Made by a program: the position numbers and the translations under genes
DNA from: Nansenia antarctica
Lineage: Eukaryota > Chordata > Actinopteri > Argentiniformes > Microstomatidae
Direction of reading: 5' to 3'
Assembly (NCBI GenBank): GCA_963989245.1
Contig: OZ022341.1
Span: 52,401,213 to 52,465,212, forward strand
DNA length: 64,000 bases
Notes under the pieces: model-generated
What the model was told of the DNA's origin: nothing
The model's database searches: none
What the model saw: the letters and a program-made list of their open reading frames with translations, nothing else
In this document: piece by piece, positions 11,651-23,905 of the stretch
How positions within the stretch are numbered: position 1 is the stretch's first letter
Layout of the letters: every line of letters starts with the position of its first letter

Positions 11651-14600
11651 TGGCGCTTTTCCACTACCGTGCCCGACCCGTGCCGTACCGCGTGAGCCCG
11701 GTTTGTTATCCTTTTTCCACTGCCAAAAGTACCCGTGCCATTTCTGGTATCCGGGCCAAACAAGAACTAATGGGGCTTTTCCACTAGAGGGCTGACCCGG
11801 GTCAGCCCAGGCTGGCCTGCTTCTTTGGCGCTTTTCCATTTGTCGGCCTGGGTCGGGTCGGGTCGGGTCGCTTCTTTAGCTACCCTTCGAGGGCAGGAAC
11901 CTTTTTGAGACCCGGAACCTTTTTGCCAGGCTGCGTGTGACGTGTGACGCTGCACACCGTTGATTGGTCAATGGAAATCGTCATCCCATGTTCATAGATT
12001 TCATCACTAACCGCCATTTTTAAATACCACAACAGATTTCGCTCTAGGAAAATGTCACTTACTGTTTCTGTAATAACGTATTAATAAAGATTTGAAAAAA
12101 TATGATAACCATCGTATTATCTTAGTTTAATGTCATTTCAATGCATCATAGAACTTTTATTTACAACAAGCATATACCAAAAATCGCTATTATGGCGATG
12201 TGCTGTGCCTATGCTGTTCCTCAGTCCAGAGCTTCATCATCCCCCTTCTAAAACTGCCATCACCCATTTCCATCCCTTATGTCATTTTATCAATGAACAT
12301 TGTATTAATGTTATTTCAACATTCAAGCCTCTTTCACACATAGTTCCCTGTAACTTCAATGGAATCCCAAGCTGTGCCGTCCAGGCATTTTCGCCGTTCA
12401 CTCATGAGTCAAATGCCGGTAGATTCGCGTCTTGTTGGCGTTTCCCTGGTTGCGAGATCTAAACTACTAGAACTGAAATCGGCAGGTAACAGGCACGTAA
12501 CATCCATATGCTGTATATATAAATAAACATATTTGACTACCAGCAAGACACCGGAGCACTCTATAAACGCGGAGATTGTATGAGCCCCGCGTCAGTCAGC
12601 CTTTTCGTAGAAATACATCGCTTCCCAATCCCTGGTTGCGAGATCTAAACTACAAATCTACTAGAACTGAAAGCAGCAAGTAGGCTAACAGGCACGTAAC
12701 ATCCATATGCTGTATAAATAAATATATTTGACTACCAGCAAGACAGCGCTGCACTCGTATCTATCAGCCTGTCTGTATGTCATAATGATGTCGTTGAATG
12801 TCGTGGAATGGTCATTGAATGCCGATGCTGAGATACTGTGCTGATGGACCATTCGCTGACTGTCTTAATAAATCAAGTACAGAGATTCCGACCCGTGTTG
12901 AACATCCTATTTCCGTGTCAAATCGTGTATGCTGTGCACCTAATCTATCCTGAGATGACACAACGCATTTAAGATCACAATCCTCAATAGATTGATTCCA
13001 TCGTTTTACCGACAAGAAGATTCTACAATCTATCAGCCTTTCCGTAGAAATACATTGCTCCCTGTATAACGATATATATATAACGTTACATGTTTTAAGG
13101 CTGATCTGTGCATGATGGTGCTGCATTTTGACATAATTCTTATCGCATTTCCCCCCGTTGTGCTGTGCTGTGCCGTTCCATAGTCCAGCGCTTCATCATC
13201 CCCCTTCTAAAACTGCCATCACCCCTTTCCATCCCTGGCTTCATTTTATCAATGAACGTGGTATTATACATATTTACATATAACATATTTGTTGTTATTT
13301 ATGGAAGTGTCCGGTTGCTGGAGGAACCAGGACGCCGGCTACACTGCACAGTTTAGCCCGAAATAGAGAGAGTGCTTTACACCCCGAGAAGTTATGCTTT
13401 TAACCGTAAACTCAATGAACCGGGAGTTCACCCGCTGCTGCTCGCAGCACCGCTTGCTGCTGGATGAAACTCCCGTTGACAGCGGGGGGAGAGAAGCAGC
13501 AGCACGTCATGGAGGATATCAGCGGGGGGACAGACCATTTCTACCCGGGAATTCGCTCCGCGCTGTGTCGACCGTTATAGGAGTGTAGTATCGACACCAT
13601 TCAAATGGTTTTGGATTCCCTGTCCTCTCCCCTATCCGGACACGTTTGAATTGTTATCCTAACCCACGGTAAATCACAGTTATTAACCCGCGTAACTCCG
13701 CCTACTATCGCCTACTCCTCCTACTCGTTCCTGGTCTCTTGTGTACAGTGGAAAACCAGAACTGTTCAAAAGCGTGCCGAAGCGTGCCGAAGCGAGCCAA
13801 CCCGAGCCGAGCCGATAGTGGAAAAGCGCCATAAAATAGTTCTTGTTCGCGATGGGTACCAGAAATGGCACCGGTACTTTTTTGCCAGGCTGCGTGTGAC
13901 GTGTGACGCTGCACACTGTTGATTGTTCAATGGAAATCGTCATCCCATGTTCATAGATTTCTTCGCTAACCGCCATCTTTAAATACCACATTCGCTCTAG
14001 GAAAATGTCACTACTGTTCCTGTAATAGCTTATTAATAAAGATTCTAAAAATTATGCTGACCATCGTATTATCTTAGTTTAATGTCATTTCAATGCATCA
14101 TAGAACTTTTATTTACAACAAGCATAACACAAAAATCGCTATTATGGCGATGTGCTGTGCCTATGGTGTTCCTCAGTCCAGCGGCAGTCAAATGCCAGTA
14201 GATTCGTGTCTTGCTCTCTCAGCACCGCTTCCTGGTTGACGACTCCCATTGACAGCGGGGGGAGAGAAAAGTTTTACCAGGGAATTCGCTCCGCGCTGTG
14301 TCGACCGTGATAGGAGTATAGTATCGACACCATTCAAATGGTTTTGGATTCCCTGTCCTCTCCCCTATCCGGACACGTTTGAATTGTTATCCTAACCCAC
14401 GGTAAACCACAGTTATTAACCCGCAAAGGGTGCCTCCGGGCACCGTCTTTGCCCGTGAATAACACCGGCTATGAAGGTGGTACAATCACAATACTCCTTT
14501 GCTAACTTCACCATCGGTATACGGTCATTTTGAGCCCTTAACCACCGCGCTGACACCCCGAGAAGATATGCTTTTAACCGTAAACTCAATGAACCGGGAG

Positions 14601-14846
14601 TTCACCCGCTGCTGCCTGCAGCACCGCGCCTGCTGGTTGAAACTCCCGTTGACAGCGGGGGGAGAGAATAGTTCTACCAGGGAATTCGCTCCGCGCTGTG
14701 TCGACCGTGATAGGGCTTGACATTAAGCTTTTTCAGGTACTTGTCCTTCGGACAAGTGAACTTATCTTTTACTTGTCCGAGAGCTCAAGTTACTTGTCCA
14801 AATCCAAAGATTTTGAAAAAGCAATAATATTAATAATAATATATTA

Positions 14847-16466
14847 TACTCTCACCGGCCACTTCATTAGGTACACCTTTTCAACTGCTTGTTAAAGCAA
14901 ATATCTAATCAGCCAATCATGTGGCAGCAACTCAATGCATTTAGGCATGTAGACATGGTCAAGACGATCTGCTGAAGTTCAAACCAGCATCAGAATGGGA
15001 AATAAAGGTGATTTAACCCTTGTGTGGTGTTCGGGTCAACCAGACCCGTTTTACATTTTTACTTGGTGAGAAATGGTACAAGAATACATTTGATCAATAT
15101 GAAACTCCATGGCCTTGGCTTATTTTCTATGAAAAACATGTAAAAGTGAAGAAAAAAAAAATACACATCCTACAATACCCCAACACATTTATGTCCTTCA
15201 TAAGATCTTTGGGTCATTTAGGCCCGGATGCACAGAGACACACAGAAACACACACACACTCACACTGACACTCACTCACTCACTCACACACCTCTGCTCT
15301 AGCTTTCCCGTGCCAAGAAGCCGTCTGCTCTCGCACTTTTTACCCTTTGAAGTGCAACATTGTAAAAAAAAATACATTTTCTTGCACTGTACAGAACGTA
15401 TGCAGCAACTGCAAAAAGTACATTTGAGGTACACACACTGTCACGTTCTGTGCTTCATGTGTTGAGTAGACAGGTATACCCATGCACACACAATTGTAGC
15501 CAGTGGTATTTCAGAATTATTTGGGATTTTTCAGACATAATACTGTATTTCGACAGTGACAGTGAAAACAGTGTACATTCCGTTCGTGTTTTGTGATTCA
15601 GCATTTGCAGACATTTTTGAGAGATGTATTTCATAGCTATTGGCAAAAACAATCTTAGTTTGGTTCTTTCATTTCTATTCTTGTTCATCACCTGTATTTT
15701 CTTTACAGCTTTGATTATAATTAGATAAATGTGAAATTCAATTGAGAATATAAATTCTAAATAATAAACAGCAATGAAAACATTGTTTCATTAACATTTT
15801 TCCTAGATAAGTATGATTTATGACACCCAGGTCTTTATTATAGTGGATTTTGCATTTTAAAAGTTAGGGGCATCATGTGCGTAAAAACGCTTCTACTCAT
15901 CATGCTGTCGTTCGGCCCCACCTATTCCCAGGGGTCTGACACTTTGTGGGTTGTTACTAAGCATCCTCTGCTCCAGCCTCTCCAAAGGGCAGCCCCCTAG
16001 ATCCACTAGAACAAAATATATGTACTTTTGAATGTGTACACAGTACCTATTGTGCATTATTGGGTACAGTACCTGTTTGTGCCCACAGGAGGCGCCCTTT
16101 AATATTATGGGCTATTTTGGGGCTTTCTTGCGCCCTGAGTATACCCTTGTATGGGTCACCCTTGGGACTAGGAGCACCGTGTCAAGACAAGTGCTTTTAA
16201 AACCCCAATGATGTCCCGGGTCAACTGGACCCGAACACTACGAAAGGGTCCAAAAAGTGAACATCACAAAGTGACTTTGAACCTGGCATGGTTGTTGGTG
16301 CCAGACGGGCTGTTGCGTGATATTACAGTGTCACTATGGACCAAAATCTCTGAGGAATGTTTCCAGCACCTTATTGAATCTATGCCACAAAGAATTAAGG
16401 CAGTTCTGAAGGCAAAAGAGGGGGTCCAACCCCAAGGTGTGCCTAATGAAGTGGCCAGTGAGTGTA
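14847..16466. mobile_element. Internally deleted Tc1/mariner element (two halves)
   Basis: The left end, CTCACCGGCCACTTCATTAG, pairs with the right end GAAGTGGCCAGTGAGTG; TA flanks both. The left half includes the conserved 5' region up to 15,016. The right half (from 16,249) retains the translation of a Tc1 transposase start and, after a large deletion near 16,312, its 3' end. The halves are separated by a piggyBac-like insertion. The element lies wholly within the hAT element. Confidence 0.9.
15017..16248. mobile_element. piggyBac-like non-autonomous element
   Basis: The left terminus, CCCTTGTGTGGTGTTCGGGT, is preceded by TTAA at 15,013-15,016. The right terminus is its inverted counterpart, ending CCCGAACACTACGAAAGGG. 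Sub-terminal GGGTCAACCAGACCCG and GGGTCAACTGGACCCG palindromes are typical of fish piggyBac-like MITEs. The right TTAA is degraded to TCCAA. No transposase frame is present in the 1,232 bp. Confidence 0.85.
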
Positions 16467-16895
16467 TGTGTATGCAAATAACACATTTGACTACTATTGA
16501 TTTGATAATGATGTATCTGTATATCCTTAATTTTCAAATGTATTCAATATTTTGTAATTATTTAAAAATGTAACCCCAAACCCTAACCCTTTTAGATTAA
16601 GATTGGCCACAAAAGGGATGAATATCTAGGAATATTTACAAAACATGTTTGTAACTATAGTCTCTCCCCAATGGAAGCAATCTTATTTGCTAGCTTATGG
16701 ATAGTAGCCTATCCTATATTCAAATTGAGAAATCTATAATTAGTGTCATTCTGAAGTTCGTATTGCGATGTGCTGGTCTTAAAACTTCAAACCTAAAATA
16801 TACGATCGCATCGAACTACATGAAAATAAGCGGCATTGAGAAGAAGCGAATACGCGTTCACGTGAATGGCACTAGTGACAGGAGACCCACAACAC

Positions 16896-17030
16896 TATGG
16901 CTGCGTTCGTAAACTCGCTCTGGAATCTGATCAGCACTCATGGAATGCCTTTTGTCCAATCACGTCTTTATGACGTTGAACGCAGTGTGCGCTCTGGCGC
17001 TCTGAGCGAATTTACGAACTATGACGATAA
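16896..17030. mobile_element. Small MITE with inverted ends
   Basis: GCGTTCGTAAACTCGCTCTG at the left and CTCTGAGCGAATTTACGAAC at the right form an inverted pair over about 130 bp. It lies within the right arm of the hAT element. The superfamily is unclear. Confidence 0.6.
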
Positions 17031-18284
17031 CGAACTACGAGAGACTGAGGCGCGGCATCGCTTTGCTTGCTATTTTTTTTTACTATTCAGATCGGAAGCA
17101 GGAATCAATGTTTGCAGATATTAATACATATTGATTTCTTTTTTTGTTTTGACTTGTCCATCGGACAACTGCAGGAGGAAGTCCACTTGTCCGAACATAA
17201 AATGTACTTGTCCCGGACAAGCCTTAATGTCGAGCCCTGCAGGAGTGTAGTATCGACACCATTCAAATGGTTTTGGATTCCCTGTCCTCTCCCCTATCCG
17301 GACACGTTTGAATTGTCCGTAAATAACACCGGCTAGGAAGGTGGTAAAAAGACAAGACTATGCTGGCTAACTCCACCATCGGTATACGGTAATTTTGAGC
17401 CCTGAACCACCGTGGTGCCACCCCGAGAAGTGAACCGGGAGTAAACTCAATGAACCAGGAGTTCAACATGCGTCAAGTGCTTATATTCACTACGAGCAGT
17501 GTCGACATCGATCAGGCAGTAGCCATCTCATATGCTCATACAGTTCATAAAGCAGACAAGTGAAGGCAGTGGTTTTAAGGGTTCAAAAAACATGACTTTA
17601 TTATGTGTACATAGCTTCCTCTCTCTCTCCCTCTCTCTCTTTCTCTTTCTCTCCAAAAGATCACGGTTAATAATATACCACATGCCGAGGAAAAAGTATA
17701 CGATAGCTTCAAGTTCCTCCATGTTGCTATTGTTGTGGCTGTTGTGTCTCGTGAAAATATACGTCACCACCATGGCGAACTACTGTAATTCATGAACTTA
17801 TGCCCAATCTAAAAAATTCAAACAGTTTCTGAAAGCAGTTGCACTTTTTGAACAGGTGAACTTTTTTAGGCTTCTTATGGTAGTTCACCAACAAAAAAGG
17901 CACAGTGCTCAACGTGTCAGGAGAAATAAAAATAGAATTGTGTCCGCATTTCCCTGGTTGCGAGATCTAAACTAGTCTACTAGAACTGAAAGCGGCAAGT
18001 TACAGGCACTTAACATTACATGTTGTAAGGCTGATCTGTGCACGATAGTGCTGCATTTTGACAATATTCTTATCGCATTTCCCTCTGCTGATCTGTATAG
18101 CGGGGGGAATCTTATGACACTGTTATGACGCATAACTCCGCCTACTATCTCCTACTCCTCCTACTCGTTCCTGGTCTCTTGTGTATAGTGAAAAAGTGCC
18201 AATACCCAGAACTGTTCAAAAGCGTGCCGAAGCGAGCTGACCCGACCCGAGCCGGGTATGATAGTGGAAAAGCGCCATTATAGG

Positions 18285-18383
18285 ATTGCACGAGAGGTAT
18301 TAGACAATGAATGTAAGGATGGAGGGTTGGGGTTGATGAACCTGGAGGTGAAAAAGAACAAGGCTATGAGAGTGAAAAGGATC
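18285..18383 (+). mobile_element. L1-like LINE fragment
   Basis: Plus-strand translation gives VLDNECKDGGLGLMNLEV followed by MRVKRI, which resembles the C-terminal part of L1/Tx1-type ORF2. The fragment is short and bounded by the repeat cluster on the left and another LINE tail on the right. Confidence 0.6.
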
Positions 18384-18840
18384 AAATCAAATGAAGTTTT
18401 ATTTGTATAGCGTATTTCTCACAAAATGTGACCCAATGCGCTTCACATTATGACAGAACACGCAAGCAGGCAAGGGCAAAAAACTGTGTACACTGTGCAT
18501 CCAGGAAAATTCCCTTGCAGCCCTCTACTCATAGAGCGACTACTTCCAGTTTGCATACCAGCGCTCAGCAGTGGCCCCCAAACCCTCCCCACAGGGGACC
18601 TCCAGCCGCCCCACACACCCGCCCCACCACCAGCACACCCGGCCCAGCCAACCAAGCACAGACCATAATAGCTCCGTACCTGGCTAGCCGAACCAGGTGC
18701 CCCGGCGGCGGAACAGACCAAACACACGGGGCGGCCGGGGCCGTCAGGGCCACCGAGGAGAGGCCTGAGGACCACAAGCGCACAGCAAGCAAGGGCGAAA
18801 AACCTGTACACCGTGTATCCAGGAAAAATTCCCTGCATCT
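18384..18840 (-). mobile_element. LINE 3' UTR copy, same family as 9,668-10,955
   Basis: Shares with the 9,668 element the terminal GTTTTATTTGTATAGCG motif, the CAGGAAAATTCCCTTGCAGC block and the GC-rich CCCCGGCGGCGGAACAGACC block. It is a shorter 5'-truncated copy that contains no polymerase coding sequence. Confidence 0.85.
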
Positions 18841-18844
18841 TAAT

Positions 18845-19509
18845 CTTAGCCTTTTCTGCTGCAGAATATGCCTGCCAGGTATGGAGCAGGTCATGCCACG
18901 CACAGAAATTAGACCCCATCCTACAGGATATAATAATAATAATAGTGACCGGGTGCATCAAGACAACCTCTGTTCACTGTCTCTATGCCCTCTCTGGCAT
19001 CGCCCCCCCCCTGACATTCGCAGATCAGTCACTACACAAGCTGAGCACAAAAAGCAGGCGGAAGACAACCGGCGCCTACTTCATGAGCACTCTGCCACCC
19101 AGAAACGGCTTTCTTCCAGGAAAAGCTTCCTGGACACCACCAAAGCCCTGGAGACCACCACAACTGCTGCCAGTATCACTGAATGGCAGAGGCGATGGAA
19201 CTGCCTTGGCAGCCAGATGACCCAATGGAGGGAGAGAGGCATCACCCCCAACAAATGCCTCGCTACCGGCCATGATCAACCTTGGGCCGTCTGGAAAACC
19301 CTGAATCGCCTGCGCGTTGGAGAGGGCCGGTGCAAGGCGTCCATGAAGAGGTGGAAGCTGGCAACATTCGGCCGACTCATGTATGTGTAGAGCTCCAAAC
19401 CATGGAGCACATCATGAATTGCAGCCAGGCCCCACAGTGTACTGGAGATGACCTGGCCGAACCAAGCGCAGCCGCGCTCACCTGCGCCAACCACTGGAGG
19501 TTGACGTGA
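18845..19509 (+). mobile_element. LINE polymerase C-terminal fragment
   Basis: In shifting plus-strand frames the sequence reads AAEYACQVWSRSCHAQKLDP, LYALSGIAPP, WKTLNRLRVGEGRCKASM and, at the end, a VELQTMEHIMNCSQAP zinc-knuckle-like tail. These are motifs of the C-terminal end of a non-LTR retrotransposon polymerase. Frameshifts and an ATA-rich interruption near 18,935 show it is dead. Confidence 0.75.
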
Positions 19510-19550
19510 TATGAAGATAGCCGGACACGATGAAGAAGTAGCTTGTCTAT

Positions 19551-19660
19551 TGGCGCTTTTCCACTACCGTGCCGACCCGTGCCGTACCGCGTGAGCCCGG
19601 TTTGTTATCCTTTCTCCACTGCCAAAAGTACCCGTGCCATTTCTGGTATCCGGGCCAAAG
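19551..19660. mobile_element. Solo end of the Harbinger-like repeat
   Basis: Nearly identical to 11,651-11,760 (GGCGCTTTTCCACTACCGTG through TCTGGTATCCGGGCCAAA). Only this terminal stretch is present, directly before the minisatellite. Confidence 0.85.
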
Positions 19661-19935
19661 TTACACAGTCGTTTGTCTATGTTAGTTACAGCTTGTCTAT
19701 ACTAGTAACACAGTAGTTTGTCTACGTTAGTAGCTTGTATATGTTAGTAACACAGTAGCTTGTCTATGTTAGTAACACAGTAGCTTGTCTATGTTAGTAA
19801 CACAGTAGCTTGTCTATGTTAGTAACACAGTAGCTTGTCTATGCTAGAAACACAGTAGCTTGTCTATACTAGTAACACAGTAGCTTGTCTATACTAGTAA
19901 CACAGTAGCTGGTCCATGTTAGTAACAAGACAGAC
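19661..19935. repeat. 25-bp minisatellite
   Basis: About a dozen tandem units with consensus AGTAACACAGTAGCTTGTCTATGTT, some shortened. The middle units are identical and the outer ones diverged. Confidence 0.95.
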
Positions 19936-20077
19936 AGCTACATGAGACACTGACAGACAGACAGAACTTGCTTTGCTGTGCACAATAATGTACAAATTAG
20001 CAGGACATTACATCATTTTGATAACAATCATTGCATTTTCAATGAAACATTTGGAACATTTGGTACAGAGGACTTAC

Positions 20078-20155
20078 CAATGCGTAGTCTTTCTCCAACT
20101 GCCTGACTCCTAGAATGTTCACATCCCAAGACTCTGTCCGGATGTATGTCATTAT
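20078..20155 (-). other. Exon-like segment, copy 1
   Basis: On the minus strand an acceptor (GATGTCACAG) precedes a 78-nt, phase-0 open segment that encodes IMTYIRTESW then DVNILGVRQLEKDYAL and ends at a consensus donor (TTG|GTAAGT). The peptide family was not recognised. A partial second copy lies at 21,339-21,392 with only synonymous differences in the shared part. No partner exons were found nearby, so this may be a captured or orphan exon. Confidence 0.4.
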
Positions 20156-20508
20156 CTGTGACATCACATCATTGTGACATCACATTACTTGAGCCTGTGA
20201 AGATGCACTTTTGGCATTTTCTCTCTAGTTACTCTAACTGTTTTAATCCAGCTGAGTTTGGTGGAGCTCACATTGCAGTATTTACACACAAGCTCTCTTT
20301 CACATTTATAAATCAAATCTAATAGTTGTTTGGTGTAGAAACGTTTTACCACCACCATTAGACTCCCTTCACAGGATGATACAGGATGATATACAGAATT
20401 ATACACCAAGGAAATACACTCCTCGTAAAATACACCACTTGTCCTGATTTTGTCTCAAAATAATATGTGTTGAACCTTTGCTTTTGACTGAATTGATAGG
20501 ACAGAGAA

Positions 20509-20536
20509 GTTTTTTTTTTTTTTTTTTTTTTTTTTA
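20509..20536. repeat. Poly(T) tract
   Basis: Uninterrupted T run, probably the poly(A) tail of an old reverse-strand retroposon or a simple repeat. Confidence 0.9.
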
Positions 20537-20882
20537 AGTTCATGCATATTACTCTAACCTAAAAACACATTGATACAAATTAATCAGGAATTTCTCAAAG
20601 TTGGGAGCCTTCTCTGCTGGCCTTGAGATTGTCATAATCAGACAATTATATTTGTAAAACCAAACAAAACATGGGTGTGCACATTCGTTTGAAGTCCCCA
20701 TCACAAACCAAGACATCTAGTCACACCATTCTACACTTTGACAAAACAACTATTTACACAACTCAAATTACCAACCAACTTATCAACCAATCAGAGCAGG
20801 GGAGAAACCATTTTAGACTGTTTTTTTCTTTCTTCAGTAGACATTGTTTGAACAAACATCAAATCCCTTACAGTTATGTCTT

Positions 20883-20941
<59 letters not shown>
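20883..20941. repeat. (TG)n microsatellite
   Basis: Perfect TG repeat of nearly 60 bases, creating a spurious Cys-Val frame. Confidence 0.98.
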
Positions 20942-20943
<2 letters not shown>

Positions 20944-21089
20944 ACTCAATGCAAATGCAACCTGCAGTGCTTCAAATGACACAGTAACCACATGATAGAG
21001 CCACAGTTGTATCAGAGTAGTAGATGCCACCATGCCAGACAAGACCAAAACAGGACCACAGAATACAGCAACATGCCCACCACTGGACC

Positions 21090-21164
<75 letters not shown>

Positions 21165-21165
21165 G
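21090..21165. repeat. (GA)n microsatellite
   Basis: GA repeat with a few GATA interruptions at its right end. Confidence 0.98.
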
Positions 21166-21338
21166 TGCATCTAACAGCTTTAGGGCCAAAGCTTCATTCC
21201 AGCCAGCATGAATGAATGAAAACCCTTGTTCCTACCTTGTCATGATCCCAATCCAATGTTGTCCATTTTGAAGACCTGGGAACAGAACAAAAGTTTAAAT
21301 ACTAACTCATAATCAGCTACATAGGACAGAGGACTTAC

Positions 21339-21392
21339 CAATGCATAGTCTTTCTCCAACTGCCTGACTCCCAGAATGTTCACATCCCAAGA
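21339..21392 (-). other. Exon-like segment, copy 2 (partial)
   Basis: The minus strand encodes SWDVNILGVRQLEKDYAL with the same GTAAGT donor as 20,078. The two nucleotide differences from copy 1 within this stretch are synonymous (CTA/CTG and TAC/TAT). The first eight codons of copy 1 are not conserved; stops occur upstream here. The similarity continues into flanking intron-like sequence to about 21,490, so it is a segmental duplicate about 1.26 kb from the first. Confidence 0.4.
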
Positions 21393-21726
21393 CTATCCCT
21401 ATGGCATTGTCTTTGTCATCATTGTGATTTGTGAGATTACATCACACTATACTTGAGCCTGTGAAGATGCAGTTTGGACATTTTCTCTCTAGGTACTGCA
21501 ACTGTATTAATTGACTGACAGCTACTCGGGACACTGACAGACAGCTACATGGGATCTTGACAGACAGCTACATGAGACACTGACAGACAGACAGCTACAT
21601 GGGACATTGACAGACAGCTAACTGTAGCTGGTCTACTGCTTTTATCTAAGGGGAAACTAAATTAGCTAATAATATGCACTTTTTGTAGGGTTTTCAATTA
21701 AAAACTATTATGAGAAGATTACAATT

Positions 21727-21727
<1 letters not shown>

Positions 21728-21773
<46 letters not shown>

Positions 21774-21829
21774 CAGATATGCATGCACAACATACATAAT
21801 ATTTGTATGGCTTTGGGAAAGAATGTGTA

Positions 21830-21925
<96 letters not shown>
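21728..21925. repeat. (GACA)n and (GA)n tracts
   Basis: A GACA repeat (21,728-21,774) is followed, after about 60 bases, by a GA tract (21,834-21,925). The transposon that starts at 21,926 appears to have inserted into the GA tract, which resumes at 23,322. Confidence 0.97.

Positions 21926-23905
<1,980 letters not shown>

Larger units (their letters stand above)
14712..17239. mobile_element. hAT-type transposon inside the repeat cluster
   Basis: The left end reads AGGGCTTGACATTAAG and the right end TTAATGTCGAGCCCTG, an imperfect inverted pair of hAT type. Both ends continue with repeated ACTTGTCC/GGACAAGT motifs. Neighbouring copies of the host repeat at 13,565-13,600 and 14,305-14,340 read straight through the insertion point, giving an internal empty-site control. 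The first bases of the left end and the left target duplication seem lost. No hAT transposase is recognisable. It carries a Tc1 remnant and a small MITE. Confidence 0.8.
11651..18277. mobile_element. Composite cluster of Harbinger-like non-autonomous repeats
   Basis: Several copies of one terminal motif, GGCGCTTTTCCACTA, occur directly at 11,651, 11,771 (variant) and 11,826 and inverted (AGTGGAAAAGCGCCA) at 13,817-13,831 and 18,263-18,277. Between them the same blocks recur. GCCAGGCTGCGTGTGACGTG is at about 11,924 and 13,884. The CCTGGTTGCGAGATCTAAAC block is at about 12,445, 12,632 and 17,953. GAACCGGGAGTTCACCCGCT is at 13,417 and 14,596. TAGTATCGACACCATTCAAA is at 13,587, 14,322 and 17,247. 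No transposase is visible, so the copies are non-autonomous. A hAT element (14,712-17,239) splits one copy. Assignment to PIF/Harbinger is tentative. Confidence 0.7.

Noticed and set aside
16208..16573. 121-codon open frame
   Set aside because: Crosses the piggyBac-like and Tc1 boundaries; only part reflects an ancient transposase.
18428..19390. 320-codon plus-strand frame
   Set aside because: Chance fusion of a LINE 3' UTR with an out-of-frame part of another LINE; not a single gene.
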